From Candidatus Eiseniibacteriota bacterium (GTDB taxonomy: Bacteria; Arandabacterota; Arandabacteria; JAGLYR01): 55,158 nucleotides of DNA. Location of the stretch: the NCBI GenBank assembly GCA_023132135.1, contig JAGLYR010000046.1, forward strand, positions 1 through 55,158. The letters are read 5' to 3'. The notes under the pieces were generated by a model. It searched no databases. It had not been told where the DNA came from and worked only from the letters and a program-made list of their open reading frames with translations. Shown here piece by piece: positions 31,763 to 44,407 of the stretch; position 1 is the stretch's first letter; every line of letters begins with the position of its first letter. The position numbers and the translations under genes were made by a program.

Positions 31763-34135
31763 ATGATCGGTAAGACCATCTCTCACTACCGCATCCTCGA
31801 AAAGCTCGGCGAAGGCGGCATGGGCGTGGTCTACAAGGCCCAGGACACCAAGCTGGATCGCACCGTCGCGCTCAAGTTCCTCCCTCCCGACCTGACGAAT
31901 GACGACGACGTGCTCGATCGTTTCCGCCGCGAGGCCAAGGCAGCTGCTGCCCTCAACCACCCCAATATCATCACTATCTACGAAATCGCCGAATCCGAGG
32001 GCCACACATACATAGCCATGGAGTATGTGAAGGGCCGATCTCTGGAAGAGGTGATGAGAGACCGCAGAGCCATTGGGCAGCAGGGCCTTCCGATCCTTGA
32101 GGCCGTGGGCATCGCAGCCCAGATCTCGGAGGGACTTGAAAAAGCCCATCGGGCAGGCATCGTTCACCGGGACATCAAACCGGGCAACATCCTCGTCGAT
32201 CAGGACGGCCGGGTGAAGATCCTCGATTTCGGTCTTGCCAAGCTGCGGGGTGTCAGCAAGCTAACTAAAGAGGCTTCGACGCTTGGAACCGTCCAGTACA
32301 TGTCGCCGGAACAGACCCGCGGCGAAGAGGTCGATCACCGAACCGACATGTGGTCGTTTGGCTGTGTTATGTATGAGATGGTTACAGGAAAGCTGCCCTT
32401 CACGGGAGATTATGAGCAGGCCGTGGTTTACTCCATCCTCAACGAAGATCCGAAACCTGTCACCTCTCTTCGCTCGGATGCTCCATCAGGGTTTGACCAG
32501 GTGACCGCCCGAGCACTCGCAAAGAGTCCTGACGATCGGTACGACAGCTTCAATGGTGTGTTGGAAGACCTGAGTAGCCTCACGGGTATTTCCGGATTGG
32601 ATCAGGTCGCACCGGCGTCGAAATCCCGGAAAGGCTCGCGACGCAGAAGGTTCTTCCTGTATCCCGGGATCCCGGTCCTGCTGCTGGTTCTCATCGCCCT
32701 AACCGATCGATTCGGTCTGTTCAGCGGACTCTCGCCTCCCGCCAAGACGATCGATTCGATCGCCGTTTTGCCGCTGGAGAATCTTTCTGGTGATTCAGAG
32801 CAGGAGTACTTCGTCGACGGGATGACCGAAGCCCTGATCACGGAGCTCTCCAGGATCAAGGCCCTACGGGTGATCTCCCGGACGTCCGTGATGCGTTACA
32901 AGGGCACGGACAAGTCCGTACCGGAGATCGGGAGGGATCTGCGCGTCGACGCCGTGGTCGAAGGATCGGTGGTGCACGCCGATGGGCGGATTCGGATCAC
33001 CGCCCAACTGATCGAGGCAGAATCGGATTATCACCTGTGGGCCGAGAGCTACGACCGTGATCTTCGCAATATCCTGTCCCTTCAGAAGGAGGTCGCCCGT
33101 ACCATCGCGCGAGAAATCCGGATCGCCCTGACACCCGAGGAGGAGAGGAGACTCGCGTCCGCCGAAACAGTAGACTCGGAGGCATACAAGCTCTACCTCA
33201 AGGGTCGACACCACTGGAACAAGAGAGCCGAAGAAGAGATCCGGCAGAGTATTGAGTACTTCCGACAGGCGATTGACAGAGATCCGACCTATGCCCTGGC
33301 GTACGCCGGCCTGGCGGATAGCTACGGCATCCTCGCGTTCAATGGGCATGTCCCTCCTGCGGAGGCGATCCCCCAGTCCCGAGCCGCAGTCCTGAAGGCC
33401 CTGGAGATCGACAGCATGCTTGCCGAGGCCCATGCCTCTCACGCCGGAATCCTGTTTCAGTTTGACTGGGATTTCCCCGCGGCTGAGGCCGAGTTCCGGC
33501 GCGGGTTGGAGCTGAATCCCAGCTATGCAACCGGACACCAGTGGTACGGCCTCTTCCTTGCGAGCATGGGCAGGTACGCTGAGGGAATTGCTGAACTGGA
33601 GCTGGCCCAGGAACTGGATCCCCTCTCTCTCGTGATTCCCGTCGCCCTGTCCATGGTACTCTACTACGGTGGTGAGTACGACCGTTCCCTTGAGGCGTGC
33701 TACAAGAGCCTCGAGCTGGACCCGGACTTCTTCTACGCCCGTGGCCAGATGTCTTTGCTCTGCGAGGCTCAGGGCAACTTCGATCTGGCAGTATCCGAAT
33801 TCAAGCAGTATTTGAGGGCCAGCTACGGGGCGTCGGCCGAAGAACTGGACGCCCTCGAGCGGGGCTTCACGGAGGGTGGCATGGAGGCTGTCAATCGATG
33901 GTACGTCAGCTACCTCCTTGACCTGTCGAGAAGACGATACGTGAATCCGCTCGAGATTGCCTCCGAATTCGCCCGGATTGGAGAAGTGGACGAAGCGTTC
34001 ATGTGGTTGGAGAAGGCATACCAGGAGCGGGATGTCTTCATCGTGGATCTGAACATGGATCCGGTGTGGGCTGATTTCCATTCGGATCCTCGTTTTCAGA
34101 GGATTGTAGAGGGGATTGGCCTTCCGCAGCGATAG
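31763..34135 (+). CDS. Transmembrane Ser/Thr kinase with TPR sensor (kinase 3)
   Basis: A 790-residue Hanks-type kinase (MIGKTISHYRILEKLGEGGM). It has an intact catalytic core (VALKFL, HRDIKPGNIL, DFGLAKL, SPEQTRGEEVDHRTDMW). A TM helix lies near 297-318 and the TolB/CadC-like domain starts SIAVLPLENLSGDSEQEYFV. TPRs fill the C-terminal half and the protein ends MDPVWADFHSDPRFQRIV, a closing motif shared with kinase 2. The 17-bp leader GCAGGCAGGTGACGCGA just before the ATG recurs exactly upstream of kinase 4, evidence of recent copying including the ribosome-binding region. Confidence 0.93.
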   Translation: MIGKTISHYRILEKLGEGGMGVVYKAQDTKLDRTVALKFLPPDLTNDDDVLDRFRREAKAAAALNHPNIITIYEIAESEGHTYIAMEYVKGRSLEEVMRDRRAIGQQGLPILEAVGIAAQISEGLEKAHRAGIVHRDIKPGNILVDQDGRVKILDFGLAKLRGVSKLTKEASTLGTVQYMSPEQTRGEEVDHRTDMWSFGCVMYEMVTGKLPFTGDYEQAVVYSILNEDPKPVTSLRSDAPSGFDQVTARALAKSPDDRYDSFNGVLEDLSSLTGISGLDQVAPASKSRKGSRRRRFFLYPGIPVLLLVLIALTDRFGLFSGLSPPAKTIDSIAVLPLENLSGDSEQEYFVDGMTEALITELSRIKALRVISRTSVMRYKGTDKSVPEIGRDLRVDAVVEGSVVHADGRIRITAQLIEAESDYHLWAESYDRDLRNILSLQKEVARTIAREIRIALTPEEERRLASAETVDSEAYKLYLKGRHHWNKRAEEEIRQSIEYFRQAIDRDPTYALAYAGLADSYGILAFNGHVPPAEAIPQSRAAVLKALEIDSMLAEAHASHAGILFQFDWDFPAAEAEFRRGLELNPSYATGHQWYGLFLASMGRYAEGIAELELAQELDPLSLVIPVALSMVLYYGGEYDRSLEACYKSLELDPDFFYARGQMSLLCEAQGNFDLAVSEFKQYLRASYGASAEELDALERGFTEGGMEAVNRWYVSYLLDLSRRRYVNPLEIASEFARIGEVDEAFMWLEKAYQERDVFIVDLNMDPVWADFHSDPRFQRIVEGIGLPQR

Positions 34136-34151
34136 ACCAAGACGGGGACCG

Positions 34152-34210
34152 GAGAGGCGAAAGCCGAGAGGCGAAAGGCGAGAGGCGAAAGGCGAGAGGC
34201 GAAAGGCGAG
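34152..34210 (+). repeat. 14-bp tandem repeat, four units
   Basis: Four copies of GAGAGGCGAAAGGC (the first with CC for GC) plus a partial GAG, between kinases 3 and 4. A related 7-bp array (CGARAGC) lies at 39619-39674 after kinase 5. The minus strand reads as a run of RLSPFAS-like codons, but no gene is supported. Confidence 0.8.
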
Positions 34211-34220
34211 ATTCAGAGCT

Positions 34221-34271
34221 GGCCACAGATTACGCAGATTGCGCAGATGGGATTCGTGGTTGAAGCTTTTG
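34221..34271 (+). repeat. Short dispersed repeats upstream of kinase 4
   Basis: A CCACAGATTACGCAGATTGC segment (34222-34241), resembling short direct-repeat junk found in many metagenomic genomes, is followed by a partial TTCGTGG-type repeat (ATTCGTGGTTGAAGCTTTTG, 34252-34271). Confidence 0.5.
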
Positions 34272-34292
34272 CCTGCAGGCAGGTGACGCGAC

Positions 34293-36913
<2,621 letters not shown>

Positions 36914-36917
<4 letters not shown>

Positions 36918-38176
36918 TCGGCAAAACCATCTCCCACTACAAGATCCTTGAGAAGCTCGGCGAAGGCGGTATGGGGGTCGTCTACAAAGCCGAGGACACC
37001 AAGCTTCAGCGCACGGTTGCCCTCAAGTTCCTTCCTCCCGCATTGACGATCGACCCCGACGCCAAGGAACGTTTCATCTACGAGGCGCGGGCTGCATCCG
37101 CCCTGGATCACCAGAACATCTGCACGATCTACGAAATCAATGAAGCCGATGAACAAACCTTCATCGCCATGGCTCATATCCAGGGCCAGACCCTGAAGGA
37201 GAAGATCCGGTCCGGTCCGCTGAAGCTCGATGAGGCTCTCGATATCGGCATCCAGATCGCCGAAGGTCTGCGTGAAGCCCACAGGAAGGGCATCGTTCAT
37301 CGAGACATCAAGAGCGCCAACATCATGGTCACGGATGACGGTCAGGCGAAAATCATGGATTTCGGACTGGCCAAGCTGACCGGGCGGACGAATCTCACCA
37401 AGGAAGGCACTACGCTCGGGACCGTTGGCTACATGTCTCCCGAACAGGCTCGGGGAGAAGCCGTGGATCACCGGACCGACATCTGGTCTCTTGGCATTTT
37501 AGTGTACGAGATGGTAACCGGACGGCTGCCCTTCAGGGGCGACTACGAGCAGGCCGTCGTCTACTCAATCCTGAACGAAGAACCCGAGCCGATGACGGCC
37601 CTGCGCACCGGTGTTCCGATGGAACTGGAACGAATTGTGGCCAAGGCGATGGCGAAAACACCGGGTGAACGCTACCAGCACGTGGACGAAATCCCCGTGG
37701 ACCTGAGAGCGATCAAGATGATGCCGAGTGGCGTCTCGAGCAGCTACTCTTCAATGATCAACGTGTCTCGCGCCTCTGCATCGCGCCCTACGCGATGGAA
37801 ACGAGCAATTCCCTGGGCTCTGGTTGTCCTCCTGGGGATCACTGCGGGTGTTGCCTGCCGGAGATTGTGGGGCAGAGCTCCAGAAGGATCGTCTGCAGTC
37901 AGGCGTCTCACTCTACGTCTCCCTGATACAGAGCCTCTCTGGTTAAGCCTCGGGTTCCAGGAACCCAGCATGGCGTTGTCGCCGGATGGGACAGAGCTCG
38001 TTTACGTTGCATACCGTGACGGCGCTCGACAGCTGTACTTGCGAGAGATGGATCAGTTTGATGCCAGACCGATCCCCGGCACGGAAGACGGGCGGAATCC
38101 AATATTTTCTCCGGATGGAGAATGGATTGCCTTCTTCACCGGCGGCAAGCTGAAGAAAATCTCCCTGAGTGGCTGA
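36914..38176 (+). CDS. Ser/Thr kinase 5, N-terminal part of a gene split by TGA
   Basis: A 420-residue product: the complete Hanks-type kinase domain (MIGKTISHYKILEKLGEGGM, VALKFL, HRDIKSANIM, DFGLAKL, SPEQARGEAVDHRTDIW), a TM helix (~297-315) and the first blades of a TolB/WD40-like propeller (MALSPDGTELVYVAYR, IFSPDGEWIAFFTGG). It ends at LKKISLSG followed by TGA at 38174-38176. The same reading frame then continues as propeller to 39589, so the gene once encoded about 891 residues. HRDIKS instead of HRDIKP is a small departure from its relatives. The kinase half may still be made and membrane-bound, but with a truncated sensor. Confidence 0.85.
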
Positions 38177-38182
38177 GCATCC

Positions 38183-39589
38183 GTGATTCTCTGTGACGTT
38201 CTCCCGGATGTTTGCAGTGGAGGCCATTGGGGGAACGATGACTGTATTCTCTTTGCGCCTGGGCCCGGCCACGGGCTGGTCCGGGTCTCTGCCAACGGCG
38301 GTGAACCTGAGATTGTGACCATCCCCGACCTAACCAGAAACGAGCACGGACACCGCTACCCCGAGATCCTGCCTGGCGGTGAAGCGGCTCTCTTCACCAT
38401 CGCCGAAGTGGGCGGCTTCAGTACCGCGAGTATCGGGATCCTGTCCCTCAGGACCGGGGAGTGGAGAACTCTGATCAGTGGAGGCACGAGCCCTCACTAT
38501 CTGCCCACAGGCCATCTGGTCTATGCGCAGACCGGGGCATTGCTGGCCGCTCCATTCGACCTGGACAGGCTCGACGTGACTGGCCCACCCGTGCGAGTTC
38601 TCGAGGGTGTGATCACGATGGGCGGTGCCGAATACAGTGTGTCATCGGATGGCTCGTTGGCCTACGTGCCTGGAAGTGGCGGGTGGCCAGCGCGTGCCCT
38701 GGCTTGGGTGGATCGTCAGGGGCACTTTGAGCCACTGCCCCTCCCACCCCGGCATTACACTCTACCCCGCCTTTCGCCCGACGGCCGGCACATCGCCGTG
38801 GCGATCATCGACCGGCAGACCGGCAACCCGGACATCTGGGTGTGCGAGCTGGCTAGGAACACGCTGAGCCGGTTGACAACCAGTCCGGACGTCGATTTCA
38901 CACCTGTGTGGACCCCGGATGGCAAGAGGGTGACGTTTGCCTCCGCGGTGAGAGGACCCGAGCCCCGGCTGGATCTGGTGTGGATGCCTGTCGAAGGGAC
39001 GGAGCAGGAAGACATACTCCGGGATATGAAGGGCGCGCAATTCGCCAATTCCTGGTCCCCCGATGGCAGGACTCTCCTCTTCACGGATGAACACCCCGAA
39101 ACCAAGTTCGACATGTGGGCCGTGTCTCTGGAAGAAGGGAGCGAGCCGCGACCCCTGATCCGGACCCGCTTCAATGAAACGGCCGCTGTCTTCTCTCCGG
39201 ATGGCCGCTGGATTGCCTATCAGTCAGACAGGTCCGGACGTCACGAAGTGTACGTGAGACCCTGGGGAGAACCCGGACCCGACTACCCGATCTCTACGGA
39301 AGGCGGCACCGAGCCTGTGTGGTCTCGCGCCGGAAGTGAGCTTTTCTACAGGAACGCGAGCAGGATGATGGTGGTCGCGGTGAAAACGCGTCCTGAGTTT
39401 TCCGTATCAACGCCCGAGCTGCTCTTCGAGGGTGGCTACGAAACGTACAGGCTTGCTGCTAACTACGACGTTTCAGTAGACGGCCAACGTTTCCTGATGG
39501 TCTGGGAACAGGAAGCCGCTCCGACCGAGATCAATATTGTTCTTAACTGGGCTGAGGAAGTAAAGGAGCTATGCCCCACGGGGAGATGA
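38183..39589 (+). pseudogene. Propeller (sensor) half of kinase 5, downstream of the premature TGA
   Basis: An uninterrupted 468-codon frame in phase with the kinase upstream, from a GTG only 6 bp after the TGA. It encodes TolB/WD40-like blades (DDCILFAPGPGHGLVRVSAN, YSVSSDGSLAYVPGSG, RLSPDGRHIAVAI, VWTPDGKRVTFAS, SWSPDGRTLLF, VFSPDGRWIAYQSDRSG) and closes with LNWAEEVKEL. No Shine-Dalgarno or signal peptide precedes it, so independent export is unlikely. In related proteins the junction reads SLSGGA-V-LC, so the stop replaces a glycine codon. It is either an orphaned remnant, a readthrough product or a sequencing error. Confidence 0.75.
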
Positions 39590-39618
39590 AAACCGACGAG
39601 GGTACGGGGGGACAGGAC

Positions 39619-39674
39619 CGAAAGGCGAAAGCCGAGAGCCGAAAGCCGAGAGCCGAAAGCCGAAAGCCGAAAGT
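39619..39674 (+). repeat. 7-bp tandem repeat, eight units
   Basis: Eight consecutive 7-mers of the form CGARAGC (first CGAAAGG, last CGAAAGT). It is related to the 14-bp array at 34152-34210. It lies 30 bp after the kinase 5 stop. Confidence 0.8.
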
Positions 39675-39682
39675 GAGAAGGC

Positions 39683-39766
39683 GGGAGATCTGGGGACATA
39701 ACCCGATCTCCTCATAACGAGGCATTCTCCCGGAACAGGAGATCGGGATTGTGTCCCCGATCTCCC
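39683..39766. repeat. 30-bp inverted repeat flanking a 24-bp spacer
   Basis: The arms are 39683-39712 (starting GGGAGATCTGGGGACATAA) and 39737-39766 (ending GTCCCCGATCTCCC); they match with one indel and about two mismatches. GGGGACA-type arms resemble REP/RAYT-associated palindromes known from other bacteria, but no transposase is present. The element lies just before the kinase 6 stub. Confidence 0.7.
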
Positions 39767-39788
39767 GGTGGGACCAAGTGAGAATCCA

Positions 39789-39854
39789 ATGATCGGAAAA
39801 ACCGTAAGCCACTACAAGATTCTGGAAGAGATCGGCCGCGGGCCTGGGGCGTAA
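39789..39854 (+). pseudogene. 5' stub of a sixth Ser/Thr kinase gene
   Basis: The sequence reads MIGKTVSHYKILEEIGRGPGA and then TAA. The first 18 residues match the start of all five kinases upstream (MIGKxISHYxILEKLGEGGM), but the frame leaves the family right at the glycine loop. Everything downstream is lost: the next gene ends convergently 30 bp away. It is a clear remnant of a kinase gene removed by deletion. Confidence 0.85.
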
Positions 39855-39883
39855 GGAGGGCGGAAAGGCGAAAGGGTAAGCCT

Positions 39884-42800
39884 TCATGGTTTCTCCCCGG
39901 CTCTCTCTTCGACAACGGAGTACAGCGCAGGAAGAACCAGAAGAGTCAGGACCAGCGCGGACGCAAGCCCACCGAGAACGACCGCCGCCAGGGGGCGCTG
40001 GATTTCCGACCCGCTGCCGGTGGCAAAGAACATGGGCGTTAGGCCGAGAAGCGTGGTCAGGCTCGTCATGAGGACGGACGTGAAGCGCAGATGGCACCCC
40101 TTTTCCACTGCCGCCATCGGGCTGAGCCCTTCCTGGCGAAACCGGTTGAAGAAGGACACCATCACCGTGCCGTCCTCCACAGCGATCCCGAAAACCGCTA
40201 TGAACCCGATAGCGGCCGAAACGCTGAGGTTGATGCCGAGGAGGAAGATGGTGAGCACGCCGCCCACCAGGGCGAAGGGGAGATTACTCAGTACCAGGAG
40301 TGCGCTCCGGAGAGATCCGAAGGCCGAGAACAGCATGAGAAAGATGAGAGCGATGGAGATGGGCACCACGATGCTCAACCGGCGCATCGAGCGTTGCTGG
40401 TTTTCGAACTGCCCCCCGAATTCAAGGAAATACCCGTCGGGCAGGCCTTCCACAACGGGCTGGAGCTTTTCCCGGGTTTCCTCGACGAACCTGCCCATGT
40501 CCCGGCCTCGAATGTTACACTCCACGGCAATCCGCCGGTGGTTGTTCTCTCGCGTAATCTGCGCGGGCGCCTCCACCTCTTCGATCCGGGCCAGCTGCCC
40601 CAGGGGAACGCTCGTTCCTTCCGGGGATCGGACCAGAATCCGCCTGAGCGTTTCGAGGTCCCGGCGGGCCGACTCCGGATAGCGAACCAGAACTGCGAAG
40701 CGCTTCTGCCCCTCCACGACCGTCGTGGCCACCCTGCCACCCACGGCCGTCTCAATGATCTCGTTGATGTCGGCCACGTTGATCCTGTAGCGGGCGATCG
40801 CCTTCCGGTCCACCACAACCTCGATCTGGTGGAACCCGCTGATCTGCTCTACGACCACGTCCCTGGCGCCCTCCACCTCGCTTACGACACCGGCCACCTT
40901 CCCGGCGCTCTCCATGAGAAGGTCCAGGTCCGGCCCGAAGATCTTGATTGCCAGATCGCTCTTGATGCCGGAGATGAGCTCGTTCACCCGAAGAGCTATG
41001 GGCTGGGAAAAGGCGAAGCGAAGTCCCGGAATCTGACTCAGGTCCGCTTCGATGTCATCCACGAGTTGCGCCTTGCTGCGGCCAGTGTTCCACCGGCTCT
41101 TCGGATGGAGCATGATGATGATGTCGCTCTGCTCCGGTCCCATGGGATCTTCGGAAATCTCCGCCCGGCCTGTTTTGGTGACGACCGTTCGAACTTCGGG
41201 GAACCTGGCCAGCCGCTTCTCGATGAAGGTTCCGACGGCGACGGATCCGTCCAGAGACGCCGACGGAAGCCGGACGACGTTGATGGCAATGGCTCCCTCG
41301 TCCAGCGGCGGCAGGAACTCCGTCCCCAGAACCGGAACCAGCGCCAGCGAGATAACAAAGAGGCCCAGCGCGATCCCGATGGTCAATCCCCTTCTTCGCA
41401 ATGCAACTCTGAGAAGGGACGTGTATCCCCGTTTCAATGTTCGCACCATCCAGTTTTCCCTGGAAACGGGCCGCCCCCCGAGAATCAGCGAGGACAGGAC
41501 CGGCACGATGGTCAGAGCCACCACCAGCGAACCGAGGGTCGCAAAACACATGGTGAGGGCCAGGGGCTTGAACATCTTGCCCTCCATCTGTTCCAGGGTA
41601 AAGAGGGGGATGAAGACGATCACGATGATCAGGATCGCAAAGAGGATAGGCCGGGCCACCTCACGGGTCGCCTCGAAGGCAATGTCCCTGTACGCACGTC
41701 CCGAGCTGCGTTGCTCCGACAAATGCCGGGCGATGTTCTCCGAGACAATGATGGATGCATCCACAATCATGCCGATGGCAATGGCCAATCCTCCGAAACT
41801 CATAAGGTTCGCCGTAACCCCCGAAGCCCCCATCAGGATGAACGCGAAGAACGCTGTGAGCGGCAGGGATACGGCCACCACCAAGGCGGCTCTCAGGTTT
41901 CCGAGGAACAGGAACAGCACGAGAATGACAAGGATTCCACCCTGGACCAGGGCGCTGCTCACAGTTCGGATACAGGCTTGAATGAGGGCCGTCCGGTCGT
42001 AGAAGGGCGAGATTCTCACATCCTCGGGAAGCCTCGCCTGGATTCGAGAGACTGCCTCCTTGACGCGATCCACGACCTCCTTGGAGTTGGCTCCCTTCAG
42101 CATGATGGTCATTCCGGCAACGGTCTCACCCCTTCCGTCCCGGGTCACTGCACCCTGCCGGGTCTCGCCGCCGAGGGTCACGCGGGCGACATCCTTGATG
42201 AACACGGGCGTGCCGTCCTTTGCCTCGAGCACGATATCCTCGATGTCCTCTACGGACTGGATGAGTCCCAGGGACCGCACGTACGCCTGCTCCCAGCCTT
42301 TGACGATGTAGTTGCCGCCCGCGTTGGCGTTGTTGGCTTCCACCGCCTCGACCACATCACGCAGGGTGACGCCGTACTGCAGGAGCCAATCGGGTTCGAC
42401 CAGGACCTGATACTGTTTCACGTAGCCGCCGAAGCTGTTCACCTCGGTGATGCCCGGCAGGGGCCTGAGCTGGGGAGCCACCAGCCAGTCCTGAATCGTT
42501 CGTAGCTCCATCAGGGAGCGCGTGTCGCTCTCCAGGGTATACTGGTAGATTTCTCCCAGACCGGTGCTGATGGGCCCCATTTCCGGCTGGGCCCACTCGG
42601 GAAGATCGCCCTTTGCAGATGCCAGCCGCTCGAACACCAGCTGGCGGGCGAAGTAGATGTCCACCCGGTCCTCGAGGATCACGACGACCTGCGAGAGGGC
42701 CGACTTGGACAGTGAGCGGACCTGCCGCACGCCCGGCAACCCCTGCATCGCCAGCTCGATGGGGAAGGTGATCCGTTGCTCCACGTCCACGGGTGAGAGG

Positions 42801-42964
42801 CCCGGGGCCTCGGTCAGGATCATGACCTGCACGTTGGTCACATCCGGAAACGCGTCGATGGGCAACTGCCGCCAGGCTACCATGCCCCCGGCAATCAAAA
42901 TCGCCGTCAGGATCAGAACCAGCACTCGCTGGGACAACATGAATCTAATCAGACCGTCCAACAT
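39884..42964 (-). CDS. Heavy-metal RND efflux pump (CzcA/CusA family)
   Basis: A 1026-residue proton-driven RND permease of the heavy-metal (HME) branch. It begins MLDGLIRFMLSQRVLVLILT, shows LPIDAFPDVTNVQVMILTEA and has GMIVDASIIVSENI in TM4, with the single Asp pattern typical of HME pumps. The porter segment LPPLDEGAIAINVVRLPSAS and TGRAEISEDPMGPEQSD are closer to Czc-type than to Cus-type pumps. The length is standard. The ATG at 42964 follows GGAGGGAG. It is last in a C-B-A operon after the adaptor and channel genes. Divalent cations (Zn, Co, Cd) or Cu/Ag are likely substrates; sequence alone does not decide. Confidence 0.93.
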   Translation of the reverse strand: MLDGLIRFMLSQRVLVLILTAILIAGGMVAWRQLPIDAFPDVTNVQVMILTEAPGLSPVDVEQRITFPIELAMQGLPGVRQVRSLSKSALSQVVVILEDRVDIYFARQLVFERLASAKGDLPEWAQPEMGPISTGLGEIYQYTLESDTRSLMELRTIQDWLVAPQLRPLPGITEVNSFGGYVKQYQVLVEPDWLLQYGVTLRDVVEAVEANNANAGGNYIVKGWEQAYVRSLGLIQSVEDIEDIVLEAKDGTPVFIKDVARVTLGGETRQGAVTRDGRGETVAGMTIMLKGANSKEVVDRVKEAVSRIQARLPEDVRISPFYDRTALIQACIRTVSSALVQGGILVILVLFLFLGNLRAALVVAVSLPLTAFFAFILMGASGVTANLMSFGGLAIAIGMIVDASIIVSENIARHLSEQRSSGRAYRDIAFEATREVARPILFAILIIVIVFIPLFTLEQMEGKMFKPLALTMCFATLGSLVVALTIVPVLSSLILGGRPVSRENWMVRTLKRGYTSLLRVALRRRGLTIGIALGLFVISLALVPVLGTEFLPPLDEGAIAINVVRLPSASLDGSVAVGTFIEKRLARFPEVRTVVTKTGRAEISEDPMGPEQSDIIIMLHPKSRWNTGRSKAQLVDDIEADLSQIPGLRFAFSQPIALRVNELISGIKSDLAIKIFGPDLDLLMESAGKVAGVVSEVEGARDVVVEQISGFHQIEVVVDRKAIARYRINVADINEIIETAVGGRVATTVVEGQKRFAVLVRYPESARRDLETLRRILVRSPEGTSVPLGQLARIEEVEAPAQITRENNHRRIAVECNIRGRDMGRFVEETREKLQPVVEGLPDGYFLEFGGQFENQQRSMRRLSIVVPISIALIFLMLFSAFGSLRSALLVLSNLPFALVGGVLTIFLLGINLSVSAAIGFIAVFGIAVEDGTVMVSFFNRFRQEGLSPMAAVEKGCHLRFTSVLMTSLTTLLGLTPMFFATGSGSEIQRPLAAVVLGGLASALVLTLLVLPALYSVVEERAGEKP

Positions 42965-43003
42965 AGCTCCCTCCGGCACGGGCCACGCCCATGGCTAGTC
43001 CGC

Positions 43004-44389
43004 TCAGGTGGCTCCCATCTTGGACCGCAGCACGTCGGATTTCAGAAGAAACGCGCCGTGGGTGACCACCTGCTCCCCGGCCTCCAGACCGGCCAGGATC
43101 TCGACCCGATCGTCCAGCGGGCGCCCCGCCGTCACGAGCCGCCGCATGAACAGGTCAGCCTCGAGATGCTTGAAGATGAAGTCCCTTCCCCCATCGGCGA
43201 GGACGGCTTCGCGCGGAACAGCCAGGGCCGCCCGGGGGATTCCCAGCATCGCCCGGACGTCACAGAACATCCCCGGCCGCAGGAGGCCCTCGTCATTGGC
43301 GATGGTCGCCCGGACCCGGACCGTCCGGGTCCGTTCATCCATCGTGGCCCCGATGTAGTCGATGTGCCCGGGAAACAGGTGCCCGGGGAACGCGCGCACG
43401 GAGACCTCCACCGGGATTTCGCCCCGCCGGCGCGCCTCGATCAGGGCCGCCAGGTCCGGCTCGTAGATGTTCGCCCAAACCCAGACGGTCCCGAGGTCTG
43501 CCAGCAGCATCACCTCATCCTCCGGATCCACACGCTCTCCGGCCGCGGCATGCTTCTCGATGATCGTACCGTCGATAGGGGCCCGAAGGGGCAGGCGACC
43601 GAAGCGGAGTCCACCGGCGTTCGGATCGAGCCCCTCGATCTCCCCGGCCGTCAGGCCCAGTACACGAAGCTCCGATTCCCCCGCCCGAAGAGCAATCTGG
43701 TACTCTTCATACTCCATCTGGGCCCGGATCATGTCCCACTCAGACGAGATCTTCCTCTCGAACAGGGTCCGCTCGCGTTCGTAGTTCCGGCGGGTCAGGC
43801 CGGCCATGGCCCGGTTCTTCTCATAGTCGCCGAGCGCCCGCCCCAGTTCCGTACTCTCCATCTCAAAGAGCACGTCACCCCGGCTCACCCGGTCACCGAT
43901 ATCGACCGTCATGGTGTGGATGATCCCCGGGATTCGCGGCCGGATGTGAACGGCCCGGTTCTCGTCGAGCCCCACTTCCCCCGTGGCCTGCAGCATGGAG
44001 GGCTGCCGGATCTCCTGTGCCCGCTCCACCCGGACCAGTTTTCCCTCGGCCCGTTCAGGGGCGGTGAGGGACTCATCGACTCTAACGACTCCGACCTCGT
44101 AGCGGCAGTCGTCGCAGAGGTGCGCCGACAGTCCGTGCTCGCACACGGCCGAGAGAATCTCTTCAATCGTCATATCGAGATCCGCGGAGCCCTCCCCCGC
44201 GCCGTGCTCGAGGCCCGCCTCATGGTCGTGGGCGCAGGCTTCGTCATGTCCGTCGTGATCATGGGCGGAGTGGTCCTCGAGGGCAACGGGTGGCGATTCC
44301 GCCGGACCCGTCCGGACAAGCCGGACCACGCCGACGACCCCCAGCACGACGGCCACGATCATCACTGCGATCAGGGTTCGATCCTTCAT
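43004..44389 (-). CDS. Heavy-metal efflux adaptor (CzcB/CusB family)
   Basis: A 461-residue periplasmic adaptor anchored by one N-terminal TM (LIAVMIVAVVLGVVGVVRLV). It carries a His/Asp-rich metal-binding segment (residues 40-62) and a Cys/His cluster (CEHGLSAHLCDDC, 83-95). The usual lipoyl halves and coiled hairpin follow (PGIIHTMTVDIGDRVSRGDV, RAPIDGTIIEKHAAAGE), then beta-barrel domains. The two extra metal-binding segments suggest it hands periplasmic metal to the pump. A GGAGGGAG sequence precedes the ATG. It is encoded 39 bp upstream of the pump gene. Confidence 0.92.
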   Translation of the reverse strand: MKDRTLIAVMIVAVVLGVVGVVRLVRTGPAESPPVALEDHSAHDHDGHDEACAHDHEAGLEHGAGEGSADLDMTIEEILSAVCEHGLSAHLCDDCRYEVGVVRVDESLTAPERAEGKLVRVERAQEIRQPSMLQATGEVGLDENRAVHIRPRIPGIIHTMTVDIGDRVSRGDVLFEMESTELGRALGDYEKNRAMAGLTRRNYERERTLFERKISSEWDMIRAQMEYEEYQIALRAGESELRVLGLTAGEIEGLDPNAGGLRFGRLPLRAPIDGTIIEKHAAAGERVDPEDEVMLLADLGTVWVWANIYEPDLAALIEARRRGEIPVEVSVRAFPGHLFPGHIDYIGATMDERTRTVRVRATIANDEGLLRPGMFCDVRAMLGIPRAALAVPREAVLADGGRDFIFKHLEADLFMRRLVTAGRPLDDRVEILAGLEAGEQVVTHGAFLLKSDVLRSKMGAT

Positions 44390-44407
44390 CGTCCACTCCC
44401 TCCAGCA

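Noticed and set aside
34152-34210. CRISPR-like array
   Set aside because: The units are 14 bp, contiguous and without spacers; it is a simple tandem repeat and no cas gene is present.
38174-38176. Reassignment of TGA to glycine, as in some candidate phyla
   Set aside because: Many intact genes here end in TGA within ATGA overlaps, so TGA is a normal stop in this genome.
40091-42505. An 804-residue open frame antisense to the CzcA-type pump
   Set aside because: It is an antisense shadow of a high-GC gene: composition is His/Asp/Arg-rich, with no domain, while the opposite strand encodes a textbook RND pump.
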